This document shows positions 9,664 to 16,754 of a stretch of DNA of 31,974 nt, in pieces. The stretch is from Pedobacter sp. UBA1951. Lineage in GTDB: Bacteria > Bacteroidota > Bacteroidia > Sphingobacteriales > Sphingobacteriaceae. Where the stretch lies: assembly GCA_002336465.1 (NCBI GenBank), contig DDEP01000042.1, positions 1-31,974 of the forward strand. Reading direction: 5' to 3'. How positions within the stretch are numbered: position 1 is the first letter of the stretch; every line of letters starts with the position of its first letter. Below the pieces are notes generated by a model. That model ran no database searches, was not told where the DNA came from, and saw only the letters and a list, made by a program, of their open reading frames with translations. The translations under genes and the position numbers were made by a program.

Positions 9664-12600
9664 ATGAAGAAACTTTTACTTTTATTTTTGTCCATAGGCA
9701 TAAGTATAAGTGCTATGGCGCAATTGGTGGGAGGTAATACCTATCCCATTAATGGTACAGATAATGGAACAAATTCTTTTGCCTCTTTACGCTCGGCAAT
9801 TGCCTACTTGCAAACTAATGGGGTAACAGGTACGGGGCAAGTCATTTTAGAATTTACATCATCTTATGATCCTACAATTGCCGATGCTCCTGCATCTGGA
9901 GCAACTAAAATCACTATTCCGGCCATTACGGGTACATCAACTACCTTAGGTATTACCATTAGGCCAGCTATTGGAGTAACGGTTGCCCTATCGGCAAATG
10001 TTGATGCGGCAGGGTTGATTGAATTGAATGGTGCAAACTATATTACCATTGATGGGCGCTCGGGAGGTATTGGTTCAATTGGAGGGCTAACCATAGAAAA
10101 TTTAACTACCTCAACTAATGCAGGTACTGCAGCGGTAAGATTTATAAATGATGCACAGTATAATACCGTTACTTATTGTACTTTAAAAAGTGCTACAACT
10201 AACAGCAACTCACAGGCAGGCTCAGTTTTGTTTAATACTTCTACAGGTACAAAAGGCAACTCTAATAATACCATTTCAAATAATACACTAACGTTTGCTA
10301 CAGGTGCAACAAGTTCTAGAACAGCTTATCAGATTGTATCTTATGGTTCGGCAGGTGCGCCTAATGCGGCAAATACCATTATCAACAATAATATATCAGA
10401 CTACCAGTACAGAGCTGTTTATTTATATAGTACAGGTACGCCCGGTCTTGTTGGTGATGGTTGGATAATTTCTGGAAATAGCATATTTAACGCTGCTACG
10501 GTTACTACCGGAACTTCGTACAGCATATGTATATTGGGTACGGGTTCGGGTCATACCATTACCGATAATTACATAGGCGGGCAGGCAGCGCAATGTGGGG
10601 GTAGTGCAATGTCAGTTTATGCTTATAATGGTATTTATGTAGCGGCTTCGGATGCCGGAGCTACTACGGTTATACAGAATAATACCATTGCCAACATTAG
10701 TGCTAATTATACAACTACTTTAACAGCTGCTACCAATATTTTTTACCTTGTTTATGTAAGTGGTAATGTTGATGTATTGGCGAATAATATTGGCTCACAA
10801 ACAAGTACAGATAATATTATTTTAGCAACAAATACTACACAAGCATACGCTGTTTATAGTTTTATATTTTATGCAACTGGAAGTGGAAAGGTTAATATTA
10901 AAGATAATTTGGTAGGTGGTATTACTTTTAATCCAACAGGAGTATCTACTAGTGGATATTATGCCAGAATGGTTAATCCAAGTTCTTCATTAACAAATAC
11001 ACTCACCGTTGAAGGTAATACATTTGGAGGGTCAGTAGCCAACAGCATCAAAAATTCAGGTACGGGGCGTGGTGTATATTTATATGGTATTTTAACTTCT
11101 GTACCAACATCGTTCAGAAATAATGTTATTAGAAATTTCACAAATACTACCGCAGCTACTATGTATGGTTATTATGCCAGTGTTTCATCAACAGGCGGAA
11201 CTTATGCCATAGAAAACAATACATTTAGTGATTTTACCAATGCTTCCACTATCTTAGGTACTTATTTCTCTGCTGGGGCAAGTTCTATTACAAATACCGT
11301 CAACATCAATAATAATGTGCTGAAGAATTTCGCTTCGTCTTCAAACATTTCGGGAATTTATAATTATAGTTCATCTTCTTATACAAGTGTTAATCTTAAC
11401 GGAACGATATCGGGTAATACATTATCTAATTTTATAAGTACAGGCACTACTATCTCTGATGTGGTAGCAGGTATAAATTCGGGTATTAGCCCAAGTGCTA
11501 CGTTAGAAATAAAAAACAATAGCATATCAAATTTATCTACTAGTGGTACAAATACTACCAATACCTCATCTTCGGTATTATATGGCATTAGTCATTCCGT
11601 TACGAGTACTGGGGTAACCATTACAGGAAATACCGTACATGACTTAACCTGTACAGGTGTTGCCGATACCCATGTAATGGGAATTGGCTCATATGGAGGG
11701 AGACAAATAAGTGGCAATAAGATTTACAACTTATATAATGTCAATGCAACATCGGGTGCTACTATAAAAGGTATAGTGTTAAGGTATTTAGGTACGTTTA
11801 ATGCTTATAATAACATTATTTCGTTAACAGGTATTAATAATGATGTGTCTGTTTACGGTATGGAAAGCAATAGCAATGCAGGTACAGTAGCTAACATTTA
11901 TCATAATACTATTCAAATAGCTGGAAACCTAGCATCAGGGACTGCAGTTTCTGCGGCAATCTATAGAGGTAATGCAACACCATTTACAATAATAAACAAT
12001 GTCTTTAATGTAAGCCGTTCAGGTGGTACGGGTGTACATACTGCGCTTCATTCTACAGAAACATCAGCAGGTTGGCTAACCAATTACAATCTTTATGTAG
12101 TTCCGTCTGTTGTTACATCTACTGTTAGTTATTTTGGAGCTACTGCGTACAACTTTGCTGATTGGCAGGTTACGGCACCTAATTCAGGAGATGCTAATTC
12201 CATTCTTGGACAGTTAGATCCGACTTTGATGTTTGCTAACCAAAGTTCGCCATACTTCATGTCTATATCGGCCTCTTACGATGCTTACTTTAAGGCCAAA
12301 GGAACACCAGTAGTTAGCGTTACAACAGATATAGGAGGTAATGTAAGAAGCGCAACAGAACCTTCAATTGGAGCTTGGGAAGCCAATACAACTACGTTAC
12401 TTCCTGTAAATATCAGCACCTTTACTGCCAAACTTAACAACAATAAAGTAGCCTTAAACTGGACTGTAGGTTTAGAAGCTAATGTAAATCGCTATGTGGT
12501 TGAGCGTTCTCAGAATGGTGCAGATTTCATAAAAGTAACAGAAGTGACAGCCAAAGGCTTACCAAGTTATGCCGCTCTAGATGTTAAACCAGAATTAGGG

Positions 12601-12945
12601 ATGAATTATTATCGTCTAAAAGCAATAGATAATGATGGCAGCATAAATCCTTTTAGCGAATTGAGGAACATAAGAGTTGAAACTTTAGAAACAAAAGAAG
12701 CGTGGGTTTATCCAAATCCTATTGTAGGTAATGCCATCAACGTCAACTTATTGAATTATGCAAAAGGAGATTACAGTTATAAACTAACTGATGTAACTGG
12801 CAAAGTGGTACAAAAGGGAAACTTTATGAACAGCAATGCCGAAATCAATAAAATTACAGTTAGTAGTTTGCTGCAAAAAGGCATATATATTCTTTATGTA
12901 ACAAACGGAAATGAACTTGTTCAAACTAAGCTTGTAAAGCCATAA
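9664..12945 (+). CDS. Secreted right-handed beta-helix protein with T9SS type A sorting domain
   Basis: This 1093-residue protein starts with a signal peptide (LSIGISISAMAQ, cleavage near residue 20). Residues about 25-900 are Asn-, Thr- and Ser-rich with many irregular repeats such as NNTI, IENNTF and ISGNTLSN. That is the pattern of a parallel beta-helix of the pectate-lyase or NosD type. A short FnIII-like segment follows at about 910-1010 (LPVNISTFTAKLNNNKVALN ... NYYRLKAIDNDG). The last 80 residues are a type IX secretion sorting domain (VYPNPI ... LLQKGIYILYVTNG ... LVKP). The protein is therefore expected on the cell surface or released outside. The beta-helix type is common to polysaccharide lyases and adhesins, but I see no assignable catalytic residues. 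It stands alone between two hairpins. Confidence 0.88.
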   Translation: MKKLLLLFLSIGISISAMAQLVGGNTYPINGTDNGTNSFASLRSAIAYLQTNGVTGTGQVILEFTSSYDPTIADAPASGATKITIPAITGTSTTLGITIRPAIGVTVALSANVDAAGLIELNGANYITIDGRSGGIGSIGGLTIENLTTSTNAGTAAVRFINDAQYNTVTYCTLKSATTNSNSQAGSVLFNTSTGTKGNSNNTISNNTLTFATGATSSRTAYQIVSYGSAGAPNAANTIINNNISDYQYRAVYLYSTGTPGLVGDGWIISGNSIFNAATVTTGTSYSICILGTGSGHTITDNYIGGQAAQCGGSAMSVYAYNGIYVAASDAGATTVIQNNTIANISANYTTTLTAATNIFYLVYVSGNVDVLANNIGSQTSTDNIILATNTTQAYAVYSFIFYATGSGKVNIKDNLVGGITFNPTGVSTSGYYARMVNPSSSLTNTLTVEGNTFGGSVANSIKNSGTGRGVYLYGILTSVPTSFRNNVIRNFTNTTAATMYGYYASVSSTGGTYAIENNTFSDFTNASTILGTYFSAGASSITNTVNINNNVLKNFASSSNISGIYNYSSSSYTSVNLNGTISGNTLSNFISTGTTISDVVAGINSGISPSATLEIKNNSISNLSTSGTNTTNTSSSVLYGISHSVTSTGVTITGNTVHDLTCTGVADTHVMGIGSYGGRQISGNKIYNLYNVNATSGATIKGIVLRYLGTFNAYNNIISLTGINNDVSVYGMESNSNAGTVANIYHNTIQIAGNLASGTAVSAAIYRGNATPFTIINNVFNVSRSGGTGVHTALHSTETSAGWLTNYNLYVVPSVVTSTVSYFGATAYNFADWQVTAPNSGDANSILGQLDPTLMFANQSSPYFMSISASYDAYFKAKGTPVVSVTTDIGGNVRSATEPSIGAWEANTTTLLPVNISTFTAKLNNNKVALNWTVGLEANVNRYVVERSQNGADFIKVTEVTAKGLPSYAALDVKPELGMNYYRLKAIDNDGSINPFSELRNIRVETLETKEAWVYPNPIVGNAINVNLLNYAKGDYSYKLTDVTGKVVQKGNFMNSNAEINKITVSSLLQKGIYILYVTNGNELVQTKLVKP

Positions 12946-13006
12946 TACATAAGATATAATACTCAGAAAATATTGATGAAAATAAGGTTGGTGTTAGCAA
13001 AAAAGT

Positions 13007-13030
13007 GGAGCTTTTAAAGCTCCCTTTTTG
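13007..13030 (+). terminator. Rho-independent terminator after the beta-helix gene
   Basis: GGAGCTTT and AAAGCTCC form a near-perfect stem separated by a single T. The run CTTTTTG follows directly and an A run precedes it. This is a classic intrinsic terminator 62 bp after the stop codon of the beta-helix gene. Confidence 0.8.
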
Positions 13031-13097
13031 TTGATTAGGTATGAATTCATAAAATTACACAGGAATAATCATGGAGAAATTAGTGCTAAAAATGCTG

Positions 13098-13128
13098 TTT
13101 GATTGGAGTGCAATAAGCCGTAAATTCA
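13098..13128 (+). promoter_or_regulatory. Possible promoter of the first double-glycine peptide
   Basis: TTTG at 13098-13101 is followed after 19 bases by TAAATTCA at 13121-13128. This resembles the Bacteroidota -33 TTTG and -7 TAnnTTTG elements, although the -7 box has two mismatches. It would start RNA near 13135, just before the ATG at 13152. It thus supports that start over the in-frame ATG at 13071. Confidence 0.3.
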
Positions 13129-13151
13129 ATGGTAAATCTAAAACGTATAAT

Positions 13152-13340
13152 ATGAAAACTCCAGCAATGAGTCTTTCTCGCAAAGAAATGAAACAGATTT
13201 TTGGTGGCTCTGATGAGGGCGATCAGAAATTAGTATTATGTCCTATTTGTATTGACAATCCATTATTCAATTCAATTTTTTATGATTGGTGTGAAAAGTG
13301 GGAATGTGAAGATGATGCAACACCAGCAGATGATTTTTAA
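13152..13340 (+). CDS. Double-glycine leader peptide (secreted peptide or RiPP precursor)
   Basis: With the ATG at 13152 the product is 62 residues. It has a 19-residue leader, MKTPAMSLSRKEMKQIFGG, of the double-glycine type cut by C39-peptidase ABC transporters. The 43-residue core is acidic and has four cysteines (LCPIC and DWCEKWEC). An in-frame ATG at 13071 would add 27 residues (ending NGKSKTYN) that do not look like any leader, so I prefer 13152. A possible promoter lies inside that extension. No modifying enzyme or transporter is beside it, so it is an orphan precursor relying on genes elsewhere. It could also be a chance leader match in a small hypothetical protein. Confidence 0.7.
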   Translation: MKTPAMSLSRKEMKQIFGGSDEGDQKLVLCPICIDNPLFNSIFYDWCEKWECEDDATPADDF

Positions 13341-13377
13341 AAATAAGCCCTTTCAATACATTTGAAAGGGCTTATTT
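13341..13377. terminator. Strong bidirectional hairpin after the double-glycine peptide
   Basis: A 16-bp perfect stem joins 13341-13356 and 13362-13377, with AAATAAGCCCTTTCAA as the left arm and a five-base loop. The stem ends are A-rich and T-rich, so it can work in either direction. It begins at the base after the stop codon of the peptide gene. Confidence 0.8.
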
Positions 13378-13435
13378 GAACAGTTAATTTGTAACTAATT
13401 TTAGGCTAAATACCTACACCTTTATGACACAATTT

Positions 13436-13468
13436 TTTGTGCCTATAATTAGTTAATATGTATATTTG
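13436..13468 (+). promoter_or_regulatory. Bacteroidota-type promoter of the small Cys membrane protein gene
   Basis: TTTG at 13436-13439 and TATATTTG at 13461-13468 fit the -33 and -7 elements with a 21-base spacer. The -7 box ends only five bases before the ATG at 13474, so the transcript would be leaderless or nearly so. Confidence 0.6.
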
Positions 13469-13473
13469 CAATC

Positions 13474-13728
13474 ATGTTTAAAAAGGCCATTTTTACTCTA
13501 CTTGTTTTTGTAATAACTTTTGGTGTTATGCCACAAGCAAAGGCTCAATGTTCTATGTGTACCATAAATGCCGAGCAGGGCATAAAAAATGGTAATACAC
13601 AAGGTAAAGGCTTAAACTCTGGGATCTTGTATCTTTTATCTATACCTTATTTGCTGGTTGCAGGTGTAGGCATAATGTGGTTCTTAAAGTACAAGAAAAA
13701 ACAGCAAAATAATCAAACAATACTATAA
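13474..13728 (+). CDS. Small exported Cys-containing single-pass membrane protein, unknown function
   Basis: The 84-residue product has a signal peptide (residues 1-24, ending PQAKAQ), then CSMC at 26-29. A hydrophobic helix at about 47-69 (SGILYLLSIPYLLVAGVGIM) and a Lys-rich tail follow. The Cys pair would face the periplasm and the tail the cytoplasm. I recall similar short proteins in other Bacteroidota without a known role. The CxxC spacing suggests metal binding or a redox role, but nothing proves it. DUF983 starts 16 bp downstream, and that is the only functional hint. Confidence 0.75.
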   Translation: MFKKAIFTLLVFVITFGVMPQAKAQCSMCTINAEQGIKNGNTQGKGLNSGILYLLSIPYLLVAGVGIMWFLKYKKKQQNNQTIL

Positions 13729-13744
13729 CGCATCGGCTTTGGCT

Positions 13745-14176
13745 ATGCAACATCACTCCGCTTCAAAAACACCAAAATCGCTTGCCTTCATAAAAGGTAA
13801 ATGCCCGCAATGTCGTAGGGGAAATATTTTTACCGGTCCTATGTATGGCTTTTCTCTACAAAAGACCAACGAGTTCTGTAACCATTGCAACCAACGTTTT
13901 GAAATAGAACCTGGTTATTTTTATGCGGCTATGTACGTAAGTTATGCCATGAACATGGCAGAAATGCTGGTAGCGGGTATTGTTACTTATTATCTTTTAG
14001 ATAGAAACCTTGCTTGGGAAACACTTTGGACTTATGTAATCTCTATTTTGCTCGTCTCAATTGTTTTATCTCCCTTTAATTATCGTTATTCGAGAATAAT
14101 TTTATTACATTGGCTATCACCTAAGATAAAATACAAGCCCGAATTAGATGTAGAACATTTAAAACATAAAGCTTAA
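13745..14176 (+). CDS. DUF983 membrane protein with zinc-ribbon motif
   Basis: The 143-residue protein has four cysteines arranged as CPQC (20-23) and CNHC (45-48), which can form a zinc ribbon. Two membrane helices follow at about 57-79 and 88-112, then a cytoplasmic tail. This is the DUF983 layout, and its function is unknown. In proteobacteria the family often lies near cytochrome oxidase genes. I chose ATG 13745 because the two codons before it begin with a TTG that gives only an extra MA. It ends six bases before the DUF2461 start, so the genes are co-transcribed. Confidence 0.85.
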   Translation: MQHHSASKTPKSLAFIKGKCPQCRRGNIFTGPMYGFSLQKTNEFCNHCNQRFEIEPGYFYAAMYVSYAMNMAEMLVAGIVTYYLLDRNLAWETLWTYVISILLVSIVLSPFNYRYSRIILLHWLSPKIKYKPELDVEHLKHKA

Positions 14177-14182
14177 ATTAAA

Positions 14183-14845
14183 ATGCTGAACAAAGCAACT
14201 TTCGATTTTTTAAGAGATCTGGCTAAAAACAATAACCGAGAGTGGTTTGCCGAAAACAAATTCAGATATGAAAACGCGAAACAGGATCTGTACCCTCTTA
14301 TCGCTACATTAATAACAGAATTATCTGCGATAGATCCTGAATTTGCCGCAGATACAACGCCTAAGAAATGCTTGATGCGCATTTATAGGGATATTAGATT
14401 TAGCGCCAATAAAGATCCTTATAAATTGAATTATGGCATTGCATTCGATGTGAAGAACTACGGACCTAAAACCCCAAGTTACTATTTACATTTACAACCG
14501 GGCAATTGCTTTTTCGGATCAGGTTTTTGGATGCCCGAAACCAGTGTGCTGAAATCTGTTAGAGAAGAAATAGATTACAGTGGAGATGCGTTTGTAGAAG
14601 CTATCTCCAACAAAGAATTTAAGAGCTTATTTACGCTTAGCCAAGAAGATAAGTTAAAGAAAGCGCCTAAGGGATATGAAATTACGCATCCTCATATAGC
14701 GTATTTAAAGCTAAAAAGTTTTATTGCCATGTATCCGCTTAAAGAAGAAGACTTTTATAAAGATGATATTGTAGATAAGTTGAAAAAAGCTTTTGTTGCG
14801 GTACAACCATTTATTGCATTTTTGCGTTCTGCAGTTGGAGAATAA
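14183..14845 (+). CDS. DUF2461 (TIGR02453) family protein
   Basis: This is a 220-residue soluble protein of normal family length. The N-terminal FDFLRDLAKNNNREWFAENK and the central CLMRIYRDIRFSANKDPYK are the family hallmarks, followed by YYLHLQPGNCFFGSGFWMPE. The biochemical function is not known. No signal peptide or membrane segment is present, so it is cytoplasmic. It starts six bases after the DUF983 stop codon. Confidence 0.9.
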   Translation: MLNKATFDFLRDLAKNNNREWFAENKFRYENAKQDLYPLIATLITELSAIDPEFAADTTPKKCLMRIYRDIRFSANKDPYKLNYGIAFDVKNYGPKTPSYYLHLQPGNCFFGSGFWMPETSVLKSVREEIDYSGDAFVEAISNKEFKSLFTLSQEDKLKKAPKGYEITHPHIAYLKLKSFIAMYPLKEEDFYKDDIVDKLKKAFVAVQPFIAFLRSAVGE

Positions 14846-14876
14846 ATATTTATAAAATACATATAACAGCAAGCTA

Positions 14877-15719
14877 ATGAGAAAGCTAAACTTTTTATTA
14901 TTCACCTTTATTATTGTTTCTACCTTAAGCTCGTGCGTGGTGCTCTCCACCAAAAAATATAAATCCTTATTAGCGCAGCAAGATTCCCTTAACTTAGGCT
15001 GGAAAGGAGCTCAGTCTGCTAACGAAACACTTGAGCAACGCATAAGTCGTTTACGTACAGATACGGCAAAGTTGCATAGTGAGTTAAATGACTTGAAAAG
15101 TAAATTTGCGGAGTTAGATGCTAACTATAGCAAGTTGCGTACAAACAGTTCTTCAGAGATCAATAAACTTACTGGCGATTTAGCTAAACGTGAACAACGT
15201 TTGAAAGAAGTAGAAGAAGTTTTACGCAAACGCGATGAGGCCACTAATCAACTTAAAGCAAAGTTACAGGAAGCTTTATTAGGCTTTACCAAAAACGGAC
15301 TTACAGTAGAAATGAAAGATGGAAAAGTTTATGTTTCATTAACTGATAAATTACTTTTCCCTTCGGGCAGTATCATTATTGATGAGAGAGGAAAACAGGC
15401 TTTAACTGAATTAGCTAAAGTGTTAAAGCAACAAACTGATATAAACATTGCTGTAGAAGGTCATACCGATACGCAAAAAATTACCAATTTAGGTCAGATC
15501 AAAGATAACTGGGATTTGAGCGTACTAAGAGCAACATCGGTTGTAAGATTCTTAACAGAAGAGCAAAAAGTTGAAAGCGTACGTATGACTGCAACTGGAA
15601 AAGGTCAGTACCAACCTTTGGCTGATAATGCAACAGCAGAAGGACGCAGCAAAAATAGAAGAATTGAAATTGTACTATCGCCTAAACTGGATGAATTGTA
15701 CAACTTGATCAAACAATAA
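14877..15719 (+). CDS. OmpA-family lipoprotein with coiled coil and peptidoglycan-binding domain
   Basis: The 280-residue protein has a lipobox LSSC with lipidated Cys20. Residues about 30-130 are a charged coiled coil (NETLEQRISRLRTDTAKLHS). The OmpA-C domain covers about 150-272, with VEGHTDT, then NWDLSVLRATSVVRFL and GRSKNRRIEI. The conserved Asp of NWDLS and the Arg of SKNRR are the residues that usually bind diaminopimelate. It probably links the outer membrane to the cell wall. It lies 31 bp after the DUF2461 stop. The repeat element at 15735-15858 follows, which may serve as terminator. Confidence 0.92.
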   Translation: MRKLNFLLFTFIIVSTLSSCVVLSTKKYKSLLAQQDSLNLGWKGAQSANETLEQRISRLRTDTAKLHSELNDLKSKFAELDANYSKLRTNSSSEINKLTGDLAKREQRLKEVEEVLRKRDEATNQLKAKLQEALLGFTKNGLTVEMKDGKVYVSLTDKLLFPSGSIIIDERGKQALTELAKVLKQQTDINIAVEGHTDTQKITNLGQIKDNWDLSVLRATSVVRFLTEEQKVESVRMTATGKGQYQPLADNATAEGRSKNRRIEIVLSPKLDELYNLIKQ

Positions 15720-15734
15720 TTTATAAAAGCTAAA

Positions 15735-15858
15735 AAGAGAGCTTGTTTAAAAAGTAGCATCGTTGTCATATTGGGTTATCGAATATGCTCCTTCACCAAG
15801 AAGAAGCTTCGACTGGCTCAGCCTGACAGGGGTCATTACCTTTCAAACAAGCTCTTTT
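15735..15858. repeat. Intergenic element with inverted-repeat ends between convergent genes
   Basis: AGAGCTTGTTT at 15738-15748 and AAACAAGCTCT at 15845-15855 are an exact 11-bp inverted pair. Partial pairing continues on both sides, with A-rich and T-rich outer flanks. The interior includes TTCGACTGGCTCAGCCTGAC at 15809-15828, which resembles, from memory, an intergenic sequence repeated many times in Bacteroidota and cyanobacterial genomes. It has no reading frame of note. It may be a MITE-like mobile element, and it is also placed to act as a bidirectional terminator between ompA and rmlC. Confidence 0.6.
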
Positions 15859-15868
15859 CTACATATGA

Positions 15869-16423
15869 TCAGAAAGGACTTGTAAAGTCTTGAAAAGAAG
15901 ATAATACCATATCTTTATCAGATAACAGGAACAGTTTGGGAGCTAAATACTGCGCCCAATTGATGTTAAGTGTAGCATCATTGTACATCACACCTATCTC
16001 ACTTTCTTTGCTGTAAAATCCAGTAACCTTATACGTAAAAATCGTATCGTCTTCTAGGGTTAAAAAGCCATGTAAAAAGCCCGGAGGTACCCATAATTGC
16101 TTATGGTTATCGCCACTCAATTCAATGGCAAAATGCTGGCCATAAGTAGGTGAGCTTTTTCTGATATCTACAGCTACATCAACTACTCGGCCTTTAATTA
16201 CGCGTACCAATTTGCCTTGCGCAAAAGGAGGGCTTTGCGCATGCATACCTCTCAATGTGCCTTTTTGCGAAAACGACTGATTATCTTGAACAAATGTTAA
16301 ATCAATACCTGCATCGGCAAATATCTTGGTGCTAAAGCTTTCATAAAAATAACCCCTGCTATCTTTCCATACTTTAGGCTCAAAAATTAACAGGTCTTTT
16401 ATAGGTGTTTCTATTATAGTCAT
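15869..16423 (-). CDS. rfbC: dTDP-4-dehydrorhamnose 3,5-epimerase
   Basis: This is a 184-residue cupin enzyme (RmlC/RfbC) that epimerises dTDP-4-keto-6-deoxyglucose at C3 and C5 on the way to dTDP-rhamnose. Seen motifs are DSRGYFYESF (21-30), LRGMHAQ with His61, KLVRVIKG with Lys71, VDVAVDIR (81-88) and LWVPPGFLHGF (110-120). The motif with Tyr131 also matches the family. Length is normal. It is the last gene of the reverse operon, 13 bp after DUF4286. The genes rmlA, rmlB and rmlD are not in the window, so it is separated from the pathway. Confidence 0.93.
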   Translation of the reverse strand: MTIIETPIKDLLIFEPKVWKDSRGYFYESFSTKIFADAGIDLTFVQDNQSFSQKGTLRGMHAQSPPFAQGKLVRVIKGRVVDVAVDIRKSSPTYGQHFAIELSGDNHKQLWVPPGFLHGFLTLEDDTIFTYKVTGFYSKESEIGVMYNDATLNINWAQYLAPKLFLLSDKDMVLSSFQDFTSPF

Positions 16424-16436
16424 GATGTTTGGTAAA

Positions 16437-16739
16437 TTATGGAAGAAATTCCATTAAAGTACTGAAGGTTACAAGTTTTTTATCAAATTGGCTATAAAGC
16501 TGAGCTAAAAGGGTTTGCTCATGGTTCTCTTTATAATCAGAATAGCTCTCCAAAGTTTCGGCAATAAATTGCAAGCAATAAGAAACGCCATCATTAGGAG
16601 AATCAACAATTTTTAAGAACCGGTTTGAAACAAAGCATTCGGTCTGCATGATCTTATCAACAAAATTTGCATTGACCCATTGCAGAAAATCAAAGGCAGA
16701 ATCTGTTTCAACAATAACAGTGATATTATATAAATACAT
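16437..16739 (-). CDS. DUF4286 family protein
   Basis: The 100-residue protein begins MYLYNITVIVE and includes FLQWVNANF and YCLQFIAE, a pattern I recognise as DUF4286. It is predicted to be a small cytoplasmic alpha/beta protein of dimeric ferredoxin-like type, with no known function. It sits in the middle of the reverse operon, 15 bp after the TPR gene and 13 bp before rmlC. Other Bacteroidota often keep the same TPR neighbour, as far as I recall. Confidence 0.8.
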   Translation of the reverse strand: MYLYNITVIVETDSAFDFLQWVNANFVDKIMQTECFVSNRFLKIVDSPNDGVSYCLQFIAETLESYSDYKENHEQTLLAQLYSQFDKKLVTFSTLMEFLP

Positions 16740-16754
16740 TGTACAAAGATAAGT

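Noticed and set aside
9664..12945. CRISPR-like or tandem DNA repeats in the beta-helix gene
   Set aside because: The Asn/Thr-rich repeats are irregular at DNA level and reflect the beta-helix protein pattern.
13071..13151. N-terminal extension of the first double-glycine peptide
   Set aside because: The 27 extra residues do not resemble a leader and contain a promoter-like sequence, so the ATG at 13152 is preferred.
13739..13744. TTG start for DUF983
   Set aside because: It adds only two residues before a proper ATG at 13745.
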